A stretch of DNA of 64,000 nt from Paenibacillus albidus (GCF_014644435.1 NZ_BMKR01000035.1:1-64000), one strand, 5' to 3'; positions 10,222 through 19,491 are shown, numbered from the stretch's first letter. The notes: generated by a model from the letters alone, not told the origin. A program made the numbers and translations.

Positions 10222-11005
10222 GTGAAATATTACGTAGTAGACGCGTTTGCCGAAAAGCTGTTTGAAGGTAATCCTGCGGGTGTGTGCATTATGGAGCAAT
10301 GGCTTTCGGATGAACTGATGCAGAAGATTGCCGCTGAAAACAATCTTTCAGAGACTGCTTTTGCGGTCAAAGAGGGAGAAAGCTATCGATTAAGATGGTT
10401 TACACCGGCAGCAGAAATTGACCTTTGCGGGCATGCTACGTTGGCAACCGCCTATGTTATTTGCAACTATTATGACAATAATGTTGAGCGGCTTACCTTC
10501 CAGACGTTGAGCGGAGAACTGGTTGTGCTCCAAAAAGGGGAACTCTATGAAATGGATTTTCCCAGCAGAATGCCGGAGCCCTTCACCTTAACCGGGCAAA
10601 TGATAGAGGCGCTTGGCGTTACACCCGCAGAAACGTATTTGAGCCGTGATTTAATGTTTGTCCTGGACAAAGAAGAAGATGTTATTAACGCATCCCCTGA
10701 CTTTTCCAAGCTGAAACAGCTGCCGGATGGCGTAGGGGTTTCCATTACGGCGAAAAGTGAAACGTACGACTTCGCTTCGCGAAGCTTTTTTCCAAAGCTG
10801 AATGTGGACGAAGACCCTGTATGCGGCTCTGCTCACTGCAACTTCATTCCTTTCTGGGCCAATCGTCTGGGAAAAAGTGAGCTGGTAGCCAGGGCAGAGG
10901 TCCGCACGGGGCGGGACATTGTACTGCAGATTAGCCGGGGACAGAGTGAAGATCAGCGGATCAGCCGTGCTCTATGCTGTTGCTGAGCTTCAGATTACGA
11001 TGTAG
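10222..11005 (+). pseudogene. PhzF-family isomerase, frameshifted near the C-terminus
   Basis: Behind a strong AAGGAGG site. Residues 1-235 are clearly PhzF-like: GNPAGV near the start, the catalytic-region glutamate (SETAF), CGHATLATA, and DEDPVCGSAHC at about 197-207. The frame stops at 10986 with a cysteine-rich tail (RALCCC) that is not typical. In the +1 frame, from about 10936, the sequence reads GDRVKISGSAVLYAVAELQ and stops at 11005, which is the normal end of this family. One extra or missing base in the run CCGGGGA near 10936-10942 explains it. The protein may still fold, because only the last strand and helix are altered. Sequencing error is possible. The family isomerises small hydrophobic metabolites; the substrate here is unknown. 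Confidence 0.8.
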
Positions 11006-11310
11006 TGGAGGATTCCTGTCCCTGATCGCCAGCTACACAAACACCCCTGATGCCAAGGCGTCACCCACTAAAATGAAAAGAATAGGATCCCCCTTGGTTT
11101 CTATGCCTAAAACCTGGAAAAATTGAAGATAACAAATCCATGGAGCACAAACCCAAAAAACTAATGGAAACGTTTGGGACCACGACACGTGAACTCTTGC
11201 GGCTTCAGTACTGGTTAGTGGCTAATTAATGCGAAGCTGTGGCGATGGAACGCACAGGGGTATTATGGAAACCCGTATGGGGTAAAATATGTCCTCCCGC
11301 AGCGGCCATT

Positions 11311-11491
11311 TCTGATGCATTTAGTGCAGCAGAATCTCTTTTTTATCGCTCAAAAACGCATTCTGATGTATTTCCTGCAGTGTAATTTTAGAAAAGCGAC
11401 CTTATCTGCCTTATTTGCAAATCCTGATGTACTAAATGCATTCAAATCGAAAAAAAGCCGGATTACCTCACATTCTGATGTACTAAATACA
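11311..11491 (+). repeat. Four TCTGATG-type units, paired at 51 bp
   Basis: Units start at 11311, 11362, 11423 and 11474, so the spacings are 51, 61 and 51 bp. Each has the form TGATG(T/C)A-5 nt-TRCA or TGCA, making a small stem (TGCA/TGCA, TGTA/TGCA, TGTA/TACA) whose arms change together. The DNA between the units is not conserved. Confidence 0.75.
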
Positions 11492-11604
11492 CTGGTATCG
11501 TGTTTAAAGCTGATCACCGGCCTTCCTGAAACGAGGCTGTCCCATAAGTGGATTTTCCTTACGAATAAGAGAGCCCTACTCTTCTAAAGCAAGAAAAAAA
11601 TCAG

Positions 11605-11652
11605 CAGAGCAGTGATCCTCCAGTTATTGAAGGATCGCTGCTCTGCGTTTTT
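11605..11652 (+). terminator. Strong hairpin followed by T-run
   Basis: Arms CAGAGCAGTGATCCT and AGGATCGCTGCTCTG, then GTTTTT. It has no clear gene upstream on the plus strand nearer than the PhzF gene. Confidence 0.6.
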
Positions 11653-11746
11653 GGTCATTGGTGGCTTGCTTCAATAGATTGTGAGCAAGCGAAAGCCAAC
11701 CGACCTCAAAAATCAATAAAATCTGGGACATCAGCGATTGGAACAA

Positions 11747-11790
11747 CTGCCAATCCCAAGCAGCCATTTCATGGCTTATGGGACAGCCTC
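11747..11790 (-). terminator. Terminator of the GH43 gene (shared-core hairpin family)
   Basis: The inner hairpin GCCATTTCATGGC sits inside a CCCA...TGGG stem, 28 bp past the stop of the minus-strand GH43 gene. Confidence 0.55.
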
Positions 11791-11817
11791 TTCACTTGAC
11801 CGAAGGCCCCTCCGAGG

Positions 11818-13386
11818 TTAATGACCCTTCCCCTCGTAACGGAAATAGGCAAAATCGGCATAACTCCCCTGAAGCTGATTCATGTCATGCGCGGCAATTC
11901 CCACAAAATTCCCCGTGAAGCCGCCGGACAAGAAATGGATGTCAGGAGCCTCCAGCAGCGGATTCCAGCTGGATTGTTCCCCGGTACGGTAAAAAAATGC
12001 GGCCTTTGTCTCCTGTACTTCTACCGCCAAATGTACGGGAAGTCCGGCTTCAAGTACAACTGTATCCGGCAAGAGTGTGAACTGAGCCGCCGCACACCAG
12101 CACATCCGCAACACCTTGACTCCTTCTTCATGGCTAATATAAGCATAGACATAATTGTCTTCGTTCAGATAGAGCATCATGCCGGCCATTTGCAGATAAC
12201 TCCGCGGCTCAGCCTCCAGCGCCGTTTCGGCCCGAAAATGCTGATCACGCTGCCGCACCGCCAGCAAATGATGCCGGAAAAGACTTTGCATCGACTCTCC
12301 GGCGGTCAGCCGAAGATAACCGGGCCTCGCCGCAAGGGAGCACCAGTTTTCGTCAGCCAGAATCCGCAAGGAATTCCATGTCTTTGCCAGCGCCGGACCG
12401 TCAAAATGCTCTTCAAACACGTAAGGTCCCTCCGTCTTCGCCGGGAGGCTCCCTTCAGGAGCAGGCACTTCGAGCAGCGGGCTGTGGCCTCCTGACGTAA
12501 GGCGCAGCCAGCCCTCCTTATCCCAATACACCTGCTGAATGGCAGTTTCCCGTCCGAGGATGGCGTACTCTCCATGAATCGGACGGGTACACAGGTGGGC
12601 CATATACCATTCACCGCCGGGAGTCTGAACCAGGCTGCCGTGGCCGGCGCATTGCAGCGGCAGTTCGGGGCGCTCCCGTGAAGTTAACATCGGATTCTGA
12701 GGATCTACCTCATAAGGGCCGGCTAATTCCCTTGAACGCGCCACGGTAACGGCATGCCCTGTCCCCGTTCCGCCTTCCGCTGTAAGCAGATAATAGTAAC
12801 CGTTCCGTTTATAAATATGGGGAGCTTCCGTTTTCTTCAGCGGGGTGCAATCGAACACTTTCACAGGGTCACCGATCAGACGCTGCTGCTTGCTGTCGTA
12901 TTCCTGCATCACAATGCCGCTGGATTTATTGCCTTCCGTAATCCGGTAATCCCAGAGCGCGTTGAGCAGCCATTTGCGTCCATCCTCATCATGGAACAAG
13001 GAAGGATCGAAGCCGCTGCTGTTCAGATAGACCGGCGCCGACCATGGACCTTCAATCGACGGTGCGGTAATGAGATAATTATGGGCGTCTTTGAACGGGC
13101 GTTTGGTGCTTTTGACATCGGTATATAACAGGTAGAACAGATCATCATGGTAACTGAGCTGTGGCGCCCAGATGCTGCAATTCTTTGGGTTGCCTCTAAG
13201 GTCCACCTGATCCGTCACAATATCTGTACAATGCTCCCAGACGGCCAGGTTCTCCGACTGATACACCCGCACGCCCGGCAGCCATTCAAAGGATGAAACG
13301 ACAATATAATAAGTGTCTTGAACCCGCACAATGCAGGGGTCTGGGTTGAAGCCTTGCAGTATGGGATTGCTGATCATGGGTTTCAT
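11818..13386 (-). CDS. Glycoside hydrolase family 43 (beta-xylosidase / alpha-L-arabinofuranosidase type)
   Basis: 522 residues without a signal peptide, hence cytoplasmic. Residues 1-300 are the five-bladed propeller, with the three expected acids: Asp16 (GFNPDPC), Asp127 (SGFDPSLF) and Glu187 (KKTEAPHIY). Residues about 330-520 form the C-terminal beta-sandwich found in XynB-like members. It is the last gene of the minus-strand pectin block, 7 bp after the pectinesterase gene. It probably removes arabinose or xylose side groups from imported pectic oligomers; the exact specificity is inferred from context and not from a diagnostic residue. Confidence 0.9.
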   Translation of the reverse strand: MKPMISNPILQGFNPDPCIVRVQDTYYIVVSSFEWLPGVRVYQSENLAVWEHCTDIVTDQVDLRGNPKNCSIWAPQLSYHDDLFYLLYTDVKSTKRPFKDAHNYLITAPSIEGPWSAPVYLNSSGFDPSLFHDEDGRKWLLNALWDYRITEGNKSSGIVMQEYDSKQQRLIGDPVKVFDCTPLKKTEAPHIYKRNGYYYLLTAEGGTGTGHAVTVARSRELAGPYEVDPQNPMLTSRERPELPLQCAGHGSLVQTPGGEWYMAHLCTRPIHGEYAILGRETAIQQVYWDKEGWLRLTSGGHSPLLEVPAPEGSLPAKTEGPYVFEEHFDGPALAKTWNSLRILADENWCSLAARPGYLRLTAGESMQSLFRHHLLAVRQRDQHFRAETALEAEPRSYLQMAGMMLYLNEDNYVYAYISHEEGVKVLRMCWCAAAQFTLLPDTVVLEAGLPVHLAVEVQETKAAFFYRTGEQSSWNPLLEAPDIHFLSGGFTGNFVGIAAHDMNQLQGSYADFAYFRYEGKGH

Positions 13387-13393
13387 AAGATTA

Positions 13394-14380
13394 TCAGGTT
13401 CTCCTTTTCCTCACATCTTCTTCATAGAAACGGGTCCCGGCAAAAACATTCTTAAGGGAAAAGGGCTCTTCCCCTGTCTCCAGACATTCGGCCCAAGCTA
13501 CACGTCCCGGGCGGAGAGCCGCAGCATTCCGCACACCGTATTCGCCGTAACATACGGTAGCCTCATTGGCGGCATTGTTCCAGTTGTCCCACCCGGAAGG
13601 CTGGATATGCTCCCCCATCCGGCAGTTCACAAACGCTGTCTGCGCATACTCCCGCCAGGGGCGGCCCAGATAGACCGGAGCCGTTCCCGGTGCTGCCGTC
13701 AAGAAGCATTGATGAAAGACGTAGCCATAGCTCTGCCCAAGAGGTGTAGAGGCAGCGGTGATATAGCCGGAACCCTCACTGGCATGGGGCAGACTATGAA
13801 TTTCACAGGCCTCGAAATAGGCGGTCGCTCCGCCAAAAATAAAATCCACCGTCCCCTCGATCCGGCAATACTGGTAGAGCTGGTAATAGTTCGTGTGCAA
13901 TTCCCGTATAGGAATTCCGCCAAAGGTCAGCCGTTCTCTCGGGGCCGGCGGCAGCGGTCCGGTGAACAACGTGTCCTGGTGCCCTTTGAAGCGGCAATTC
14001 CGGAACACCGTGCGGTCGCAATGGGCATAGACGGCTACGCCCTGCCCCACTTCCGGTCCTTGACCGGCTGAGTTGGTAACCGTCAGATTCTCCACAAGCA
14101 GATCACTGCCGCCGAGAAACAGAGTCGGGGTAGCGAAGGTGCCGATCTCCTCCCCTGCTTCATCCTGCTCCTTGGCATAGCGGTTCATGGTGATCTCCAC
14201 CTCACCGATTCCGATCACCGCAAGCTCCGAACGATAGATCCTGACGGCTTCTTCATAGACACCGGGCAAAATGTACAGAGTAGCCGGTGCAGACAAGTCT
14301 TGCTGCTCCAGCGCATGAACCGCAGCCTGAATCGTATGATAATCACAAAAGGATTCATGTCCTACCACTAATGTTCCCAT
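13394..14380 (-). CDS. Pectinesterase (CE8), cytoplasmic
   Basis: 328 residues of right-handed beta helix. The family signatures are complete: Gln113, GHQDTLF with Gln135 and the acid Asp136, VDFIFG with the nucleophile Asp179, and LGRPW with Arg240/Trp242. No signal peptide is present, which is unusual because most pectinesterases are secreted; it fits de-methylation of short oligogalacturonides after import. The start has AAGGAG five bases upstream. It lies 19 bp after the esterase gene, in the same operon. Confidence 0.93.
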   Translation of the reverse strand: MGTLVVGHESFCDYHTIQAAVHALEQQDLSAPATLYILPGVYEEAVRIYRSELAVIGIGEVEITMNRYAKEQDEAGEEIGTFATPTLFLGGSDLLVENLTVTNSAGQGPEVGQGVAVYAHCDRTVFRNCRFKGHQDTLFTGPLPPAPRERLTFGGIPIRELHTNYYQLYQYCRIEGTVDFIFGGATAYFEACEIHSLPHASEGSGYITAASTPLGQSYGYVFHQCFLTAAPGTAPVYLGRPWREYAQTAFVNCRMGEHIQPSGWDNWNNAANEATVCYGEYGVRNAAALRPGRVAWAECLETGEEPFSLKNVFAGTRFYEEDVRKRRT

Positions 14381-14399
14381 AATGCTCCTTCCCTGCCGG

Positions 14400-15284
14400 T
14401 TACAAATGCTGGACCAGGAATTGCTCCCAGGCCGTGCGCATCTCCAGCGTTTCCATATGCCCGCCGCTGGCCGTTATCGGCTGCCAGTTCCCGGGTTGTC
14501 CGGCTTCCCGGTAGGCTTCGGCCAGGCCAGCAGCCAAAAGTCCAACTCCATCCAGAGGACACATCCGGTCATTTCGGCCCACAAGGCTCATCCGGGGCCG
14601 CGGCACAATCCGCTTCTGAATCTCCAGTGTCGTAAAGTACTTTAACAAACCGGGGACATAAGAATAAAAACCATGATGATCCAGTCCCCGCTTCGCAATC
14701 AATGTCTGTGCATCCACTTGACCGCAAATATCAACGGTCACCTGAATCCGCTCATCCAGCGCCGCCAGCCACCAGGCCATCAGTCCGCCCATGGACATCC
14801 CGATTGTCCCGATGCGTGAGGGATCGATATCCGGGCGGCTGCACATATAATCAACCAGCCGCTTGTTGTCGTAGAGCATCATGCCCCACATGACCTGCCC
14901 CTGCCAGAGCATTCCCTTGACACATTCACTTTCGGTTTGGCCTCCGCGTTCATTGAAGCACCACATGTCGATGCAGCAGACGGCATAACCCAGATCCGTA
15001 AGCGCTTTGGCAAAAGAAACAGGCTGCAGGTAAGCGCTGCTGCGGATCAGCTCGTTGCGGCCGTTCGCATAATTGCCTCCGTGAGAATGATTGAAAATGA
15101 CCAAAGGAAAGGGGCCGGTGCCTGTCAGGGGTGTAGCCACATAAGCCGGCACCTTCTCAATTCCGTTCAATTCCAGCAGCAGCGACTCCAGACGGTATCC
15201 ATCCTGTTCATCCTCCCTAAGCGTCGTGGCCGTTATCGGCAACTCTGGCGGCAAGTCGCCTAAGAGGCTCCATAGTTGATCCAT
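14400..15284 (-). CDS. Alpha/beta-hydrolase esterase (dienelactone-hydrolase / acetylxylan-esterase type)
   Basis: About 294 residues from the ATG at 15284, which has AGGAGAAGGTG upstream; the frame could extend to a TTG at 15317 that overlaps the previous stop. The catalytic triad is visible: Ser164 in GMSMGG, Asp239 in GRND, His276 in SGGHMET. A lid-like region with many aromatic residues follows the FNHSHGG oxyanion segment. No signal peptide. Its place between a polygalacturonase and a pectinesterase suggests that it removes acetyl or other ester groups from imported pectic oligomers. The family is certain, the substrate is inferred. Confidence 0.85.
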   Translation of the reverse strand: MDQLWSLLGDLPPELPITATTLREDEQDGYRLESLLLELNGIEKVPAYVATPLTGTGPFPLVIFNHSHGGNYANGRNELIRSSAYLQPVSFAKALTDLGYAVCCIDMWCFNERGGQTESECVKGMLWQGQVMWGMMLYDNKRLVDYMCSRPDIDPSRIGTIGMSMGGLMAWWLAALDERIQVTVDICGQVDAQTLIAKRGLDHHGFYSYVPGLLKYFTTLEIQKRIVPRPRMSLVGRNDRMCPLDGVGLLAAGLAEAYREAGQPGNWQPITASGGHMETLEMRTAWEQFLVQHL

Positions 15285-15313
15285 CTCTTTCACCTTCTCC
15301 TTAGGACGTCTAT

Positions 15314-16669
15314 TCAAACCCGAACCGAAGAAGGACTGACGGCAACCTGCTCCACCAGCTGTTCCACTTGGGCAGTACGCTTCGAATGACAGCCGGTGAA
15401 CTCTACTTCTTCTCCGTTCTCCACGTAGAATGCCGGCCCCTCATGATTCTCAATGGTCACCTGGCGGAAGCTGATCTCCCGCACATTGCCCAGATAGAAT
15501 CCGCGCCTTTTCATGTCTTCGATGCCTGCCATCATCGCCGGACGGCCGGGAACCGCGTTCTCTGCCATGGAAATAGCAATATTGGCAAAGGTGATTTCCG
15601 AGATGTACTGTTCCGCCAGCCCGTACAGGAATCCTGCAGCCGCATGGACATTTCGGGCGGTAATATCGGAGAAATGAATACGTCTGAACTGCGGTGTCTC
15701 TTCCGTAACCGGATAGGGATTTTTGTCCCAGACATATTTCTCCTTGCCGCGTGGTCCGCAGAAATAATAGAGATTAAGAATAAACGGACAGATCACATCC
15801 TCCATCACAATATTGCTGATGCGGATGTCCTCGACGATTCCGCCGCGCCCCCGCCGCGATTTCAGGCGGATGCCCCGGTCCGTCTGCTTGAAGACACAAT
15901 TGCTGATCGTCACATTGCGGATGTCCCCGCTCATTTCACTGCCCAGCACAACTCCTCCATGACCATGGATCATCGTGCAGTTCACAATTGTAATATTCTC
16001 ACAAGCTACCCTGTCCGCCGTATCCTCGGTGCCCGCTTTGATCGCAATGCAGTCATCCCCTACATCGATATTGCAGTTGCTGATTCTCACGTTCCGGCAG
16101 GACTCGGGGTTAATGCCATCCGTATTCGGGGAATCCGCCGGATTGAGAATAGACAAGTTGTCGATCGTCACATTGGTGCATAGTACCGGATTCACCGTCC
16201 AGCTTGGCGAGTTCACAAGGTTCAGATCCTTCAGTGTGACCCGGGTGCAATCGTAGAACCCGATTAATGTTGGTCTGGGATAGGGCAGCTCCTCCCGGCG
16301 GTTCTGGAACAAATCCCACCAGGATTGTCCGTTGCCGTCAAACTTGCCGCTGCCGGTAATGGAGACGTTGTGTAGCCCGCTGCCGAAAATACACGGCGAA
16401 TACACCTGCCGCTTCACGCCCTCCCATCTCGCTTCGACCAGCGGATAATCCGCAAGATCCGGACTGAAGGAGAGTACGGCTCCGGGACTGAGATGCAGCT
16501 CGATGTTGCTGGCAAGCTGGATGGCGCCCGTCCGGTACGTTCCGGCAGGAACATATACGGTACCTCCTCCGGCTTCGGCGGCCGCTGCAATGGCCTGGGA
16601 AATAGCATTTGTCGCCAGCCCCCCACTGTCCCGCACCGCTCCGAAATCCGCAATATTATAACCTAACAT
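15314..16669 (-). CDS. Glycoside hydrolase family 28 (polygalacturonase-like), cytoplasmic
   Basis: 451 residues, a parallel beta helix with all four GH28 motifs: NTDG (182-185), GDD (204-206), GHGG (236-239) and RLK (268-270). The N-terminus is GYNIADFGAV without a signal peptide, as in intracellular exo-acting members that release galacturonic acid from imported oligomers. The start lies behind GGGGAGG and overlaps the end of the GH105 gene by 14 bp, which indicates translational coupling. Rhamnogalacturonan hydrolase activity, rather than homogalacturonan, cannot be excluded. Confidence 0.93.
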   Translation of the reverse strand: MLGYNIADFGAVRDSGGLATNAISQAIAAAAEAGGGTVYVPAGTYRTGAIQLASNIELHLSPGAVLSFSPDLADYPLVEARWEGVKRQVYSPCIFGSGLHNVSITGSGKFDGNGQSWWDLFQNRREELPYPRPTLIGFYDCTRVTLKDLNLVNSPSWTVNPVLCTNVTIDNLSILNPADSPNTDGINPESCRNVRISNCNIDVGDDCIAIKAGTEDTADRVACENITIVNCTMIHGHGGVVLGSEMSGDIRNVTISNCVFKQTDRGIRLKSRRGRGGIVEDIRISNIVMEDVICPFILNLYYFCGPRGKEKYVWDKNPYPVTEETPQFRRIHFSDITARNVHAAAGFLYGLAEQYISEITFANIAISMAENAVPGRPAMMAGIEDMKRRGFYLGNVREISFRQVTIENHEGPAFYVENGEEVEFTGCHSKRTAQVEQLVEQVAVSPSSVRV

Positions 16670-17801
16670 CCAGCATCCTCCCCTGCTCCTGCTTGCCGGC
16701 CAGCTGAACCTCGCCGCAGGCTTGCAGAAAGGCCCCGACTCCTTTTAGATCATTGGTGATAATCGGCTCGCTGATATAATAGGCAAAAGTGCCGTCACGC
16801 TGGTCAGCCCCGCCAAGCCCGGCAACCTGGCAGTTTTTGTTCAGATTGATCCAGCCTTCTTTGGTTTCCAGCACGAACTCGGCCAGAATGCCCTGGAAAG
16901 CCTGCTCCAGCACCGGCTGCCAACTGGCATCCAGTACTCCCAGCCGCAAGCCCTTGGCCATCGCATAGGCGATCATCGAGGAGGCGGAGGCCTCCAGATA
17001 ATTCCCTTTGCGCCCTGCTTCATTCAGCACCTGATACCAGACACCAGATTCCTTATCCTGGTACTTTTTCAGGGCGGACAAGGTATCATTCAGAATCCGC
17101 ACCAGCTCGTTGTAATCCGCATGCTCTGCAGGCAGAAGCTCCAGCACATCTACCAGCGCCATTACAAACCAGCCCATGGACCGGCCCCAGAAGTTTGGCG
17201 ACAAGCCCGTCTTTGGATCGCACCACGGCTGCACCCGCTTCTCATCCCAGGCATGGAAGAGCAGTCCTGTCCGGGCATCCTTTGTATGCTGTTCGCAGAG
17301 GATAAACTGCTTGGTCACATCCTCTATTCCCTGTCCGTCTTCAAAGGTGAGCACATGCTCCAGATAAAAAGGTGCCCCCATATATAATCCGTCCAGCCAA
17401 ATCTGGTACGGATAAATTTCCTTATGCCAGAACGCGCCCTCCGAAGTCCGGGGGTGGGTCCTTAATTGCTCTCTTAGCAGTCCAGCAGCTTTGCGGTATT
17501 TCTCCTGCTTGGTGTCCTTGTATAAAGTAAATAACAGCTTCCCGTTATTGATATGGTCGATATTGTATTCGTCCTGGCGGTAGCCCTGAATGCTGCCGTC
17601 CTCCTGTACGAAATGATCCAGATGATCCTGGATAAACTGCAAATAGGTCCGGTCTCCGGTCTGCTTCCAGAGCAGCTCGAACCCTTTTAACACTACGCCA
17701 TAATCATAAGACCATTTGCCTTGATAGGTTCTATCCTCATAAAGCCTTGGGGTGCGCGCCATAATGGAATTGGCCGTACGGATGGCCCATGCTGTATTCA
17801 T
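16656..17801 (-). CDS. Unsaturated rhamnogalacturonyl hydrolase (GH105, YteR/YesR-like)
   Basis: 381 residues, the usual length. The (alpha/alpha)6 barrel markers WSYDYGVVLKG, FWHKEIYPYQIWLDGLYMG (proposed acid Asp137) and the FWGRSMGW loop are present. It acts in the cytoplasm on the unsaturated disaccharide made by PL11-type lyases, so it is the natural partner of the secreted lyase gene at 3.3-8.6 kb. It is the first enzyme gene of the block that runs to the GH43 gene. The start has GGGAGG eight bases upstream. Confidence 0.93.
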   Translation of the reverse strand: MNTAWAIRTANSIMARTPRLYEDRTYQGKWSYDYGVVLKGFELLWKQTGDRTYLQFIQDHLDHFVQEDGSIQGYRQDEYNIDHINNGKLLFTLYKDTKQEKYRKAAGLLREQLRTHPRTSEGAFWHKEIYPYQIWLDGLYMGAPFYLEHVLTFEDGQGIEDVTKQFILCEQHTKDARTGLLFHAWDEKRVQPWCDPKTGLSPNFWGRSMGWFVMALVDVLELLPAEHADYNELVRILNDTLSALKKYQDKESGVWYQVLNEAGRKGNYLEASASSMIAYAMAKGLRLGVLDASWQPVLEQAFQGILAEFVLETKEGWINLNKNCQVAGLGGADQRDGTFAYYISEPIITNDLKGVGAFLQACGEVQLAGKQEQGRMLDVRL

Positions 17802-17837
17802 TTCAGTTCCTCCCTTAACCTGTTATCGTTAAAAGTG

Positions 17838-17860
17838 ATCCCACCCGCAAGGGTGGGACC
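17838..17860 (-). terminator. Hairpin between the solute-binding protein and GH105 genes
   Basis: Perfect stem TCCCACCC / GGGTGGGA with a GCAA-type loop. There is only a short T-run, so it may be a partial terminator or an mRNA-stabilising structure after the binding-protein gene. Confidence 0.6.
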
Positions 17861-17873
17861 GGTTTGCTGTTAA

Positions 17874-19403
17874 TTACTGCTTCGCTTTTTTATAAGCTTC
17901 TTCATATTCGGCGATGATTTGGGTGCCCCCGGATTTTTTCCAGCTCTCTACCGCTTCCTTGAATCCGGCTTCATCAAGTTCACCCATAATGAATTTGAAT
18001 GAGGCATCGGTAATGATTTTGGCCATTTCCGTACCCTTTTCGTTGGCAGTGGCTGAATCCAGCGGGACGGTAGGGTCCAGCACGGCAAAATCATTGTTTT
18101 CTTTGATTAATTGATTGGACATCTCTTTTTCAGGGTTCGCATCTTTCAGCGAGAAAGTCACTTCACTTGGTCTTGAGCTGGCAAAAGGCTGGACATCGGC
18201 CTGCCATTTCTCCAGATCGATAATCTTGAACGCCCCATCTGCATCGATTTCATAATGTGTGCCTTTGATACCGCCTGTCATCAGCATAAATACTTCTTCA
18301 TCAATCAGATCATTTACGAATTGCAGCAATCTTTTTAATTCCTCTTCCGTTTTCACCTCGGATTTCGGGAAGGCGAGCAGACCGCCTACTCCACTGCCTT
18401 CGGACCAGACACGGTATTTGCCGTCACCGTTAGAGATTTTGTTCACAGGTACGAGCTCCATGCCTTCCTGCAGCCCTTGCGACAGATCATGCAGATTTTT
18501 GATATCGACCATACCGGTGTAAATCCCGGTCTTGCCCTGTGCGAATTGCTGCTGCTGGTCTGTTTTTGCCGTTACGGCGAAATCCTTGGCCAAATAACCG
18601 TTCTCATATAAATTTCGGGAATAATTCAGGGTTTGCAGATACTCCGGTGTATCGAATTCCGGTGTGAATTTTCCGCTTTCATCCACTTTCCAACCATTCG
18701 GTGTACCGAAATAGGAGCTCAATAATTTGAAGCTGCTGTACCTTAGATCCGATCTGTCTCCAAACCCGGTTGTATCTTGCTTGCCGTTGCCGTCCGGGTC
18801 CTTCTCCGTAAACGCTTTCGCTACTTCATACAGCTCATCCAAGGTGGTTGGAACGGCAAGACCCACTTTATCCAGCCAGTCCTTGCGGATAACCAATCCG
18901 GAGCGTGCCAGATTCTTCTGGAACGGAACCCCGTACAGGACACCTTCAATGGAAGCGGCGGTCCTTACCTCTGCCGGAATATTCTTCAGATTGTCATAGT
19001 CATCCAGATAAGCGCCCACATCCCAGAACAATCCCGATTTGAGCGAGCTGCGCACAGAGGAATTGGTCATCATGGTCAAGGTGACAATATCGGCCAGCTC
19101 GCCTGAGGCCAGCGCGGTGGTAATCCGCTCTTCCTTGGATGCATCCGGTACCCAGTTGAAAGTAATTTTGGATTTGGTATATTCCTCAATCTTGCTCTTA
19201 ACGACATCCGTTGGCGGAGAGGCCGTATGCAGTATATTTAACCAGGTTAGCTCAAGCGGTTTCTCTGATTCTCCTGCCGGGGTGGCGCTGCCTGATGTTC
19301 CTGCATTGCCTGTAGCTTCATTGGCTTTATTCCCCCCGCATGCCGATAAAAGGGTACTCATTACGGTAATAAAAATGACCATGCAGATTAATTTTTTTTT
19401 CAT
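17874..19403 (-). CDS. Sugar ABC transporter solute-binding lipoprotein (LplA/YtcQ-like)
   Basis: 509 residues with a lipoprotein signal peptide and lipobox LLSACGG (Cys22), followed by a Ser/Gly/Thr-rich linker and a family 1 binding protein fold. The large size is typical of binding proteins that take up oligosaccharides. The start has AAAGGAG. It lies directly upstream of the intracellular pectin enzymes and downstream of an LplB-type permease, so its ligand is probably an unsaturated rhamnogalacturonan or galacturonan oligomer. The ligand assignment is by context. Confidence 0.9.
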   Translation of the reverse strand: MKKKLICMVIFITVMSTLLSACGGNKANEATGNAGTSGSATPAGESEKPLELTWLNILHTASPPTDVVKSKIEEYTKSKITFNWVPDASKEERITTALASGELADIVTLTMMTNSSVRSSLKSGLFWDVGAYLDDYDNLKNIPAEVRTAASIEGVLYGVPFQKNLARSGLVIRKDWLDKVGLAVPTTLDELYEVAKAFTEKDPDGNGKQDTTGFGDRSDLRYSSFKLLSSYFGTPNGWKVDESGKFTPEFDTPEYLQTLNYSRNLYENGYLAKDFAVTAKTDQQQQFAQGKTGIYTGMVDIKNLHDLSQGLQEGMELVPVNKISNGDGKYRVWSEGSGVGGLLAFPKSEVKTEEELKRLLQFVNDLIDEEVFMLMTGGIKGTHYEIDADGAFKIIDLEKWQADVQPFASSRPSEVTFSLKDANPEKEMSNQLIKENNDFAVLDPTVPLDSATANEKGTEMAKIITDASFKFIMGELDEAGFKEAVESWKKSGGTQIIAEYEEAYKKAKQ

Positions 19404-19491
19404 TTTTCTGCTCCTTTTCTATTGGTTTAATGCTATAAAAGATGATCAAAAACCTTTGCATATTTTTCCCGGTAAGTGCGTAAGTACGTGA

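Larger units (their letters stand above)
11533..11790. mobile_element. MITE-like element with 16 bp perfect terminal inverted repeats
   Basis: GAGGCTGTCCCATAAG at 11533-11548 is repeated exactly in inverse orientation at 11775-11790. The 258 bp between and including them code for nothing recognisable and contain a terminator hairpin at 11605-11652. No flanking target duplication was established. The same terminal sequence, slightly altered, forms part of other terminators in the window, so chance reuse of a hairpin arm is an alternative. Confidence 0.5.
10987..11817. other. Gene-poor region with repeats
   Basis: No convincing gene. Apart from the frameshifted tail of the PhzF gene, the region holds four repeat units at 11311-11491, an inverted-repeat element at 11533-11790 and two hairpin terminators. 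Short frames such as 11140-11229 have no ribosome binding site and no recognisable product. Confidence 0.6.

Noticed and set aside
11315..11587. 90-codon frame over the 11.3 kb repeats
   Set aside because: Made of the 51 bp units and the arm of the inverted-repeat element; no ribosome site.
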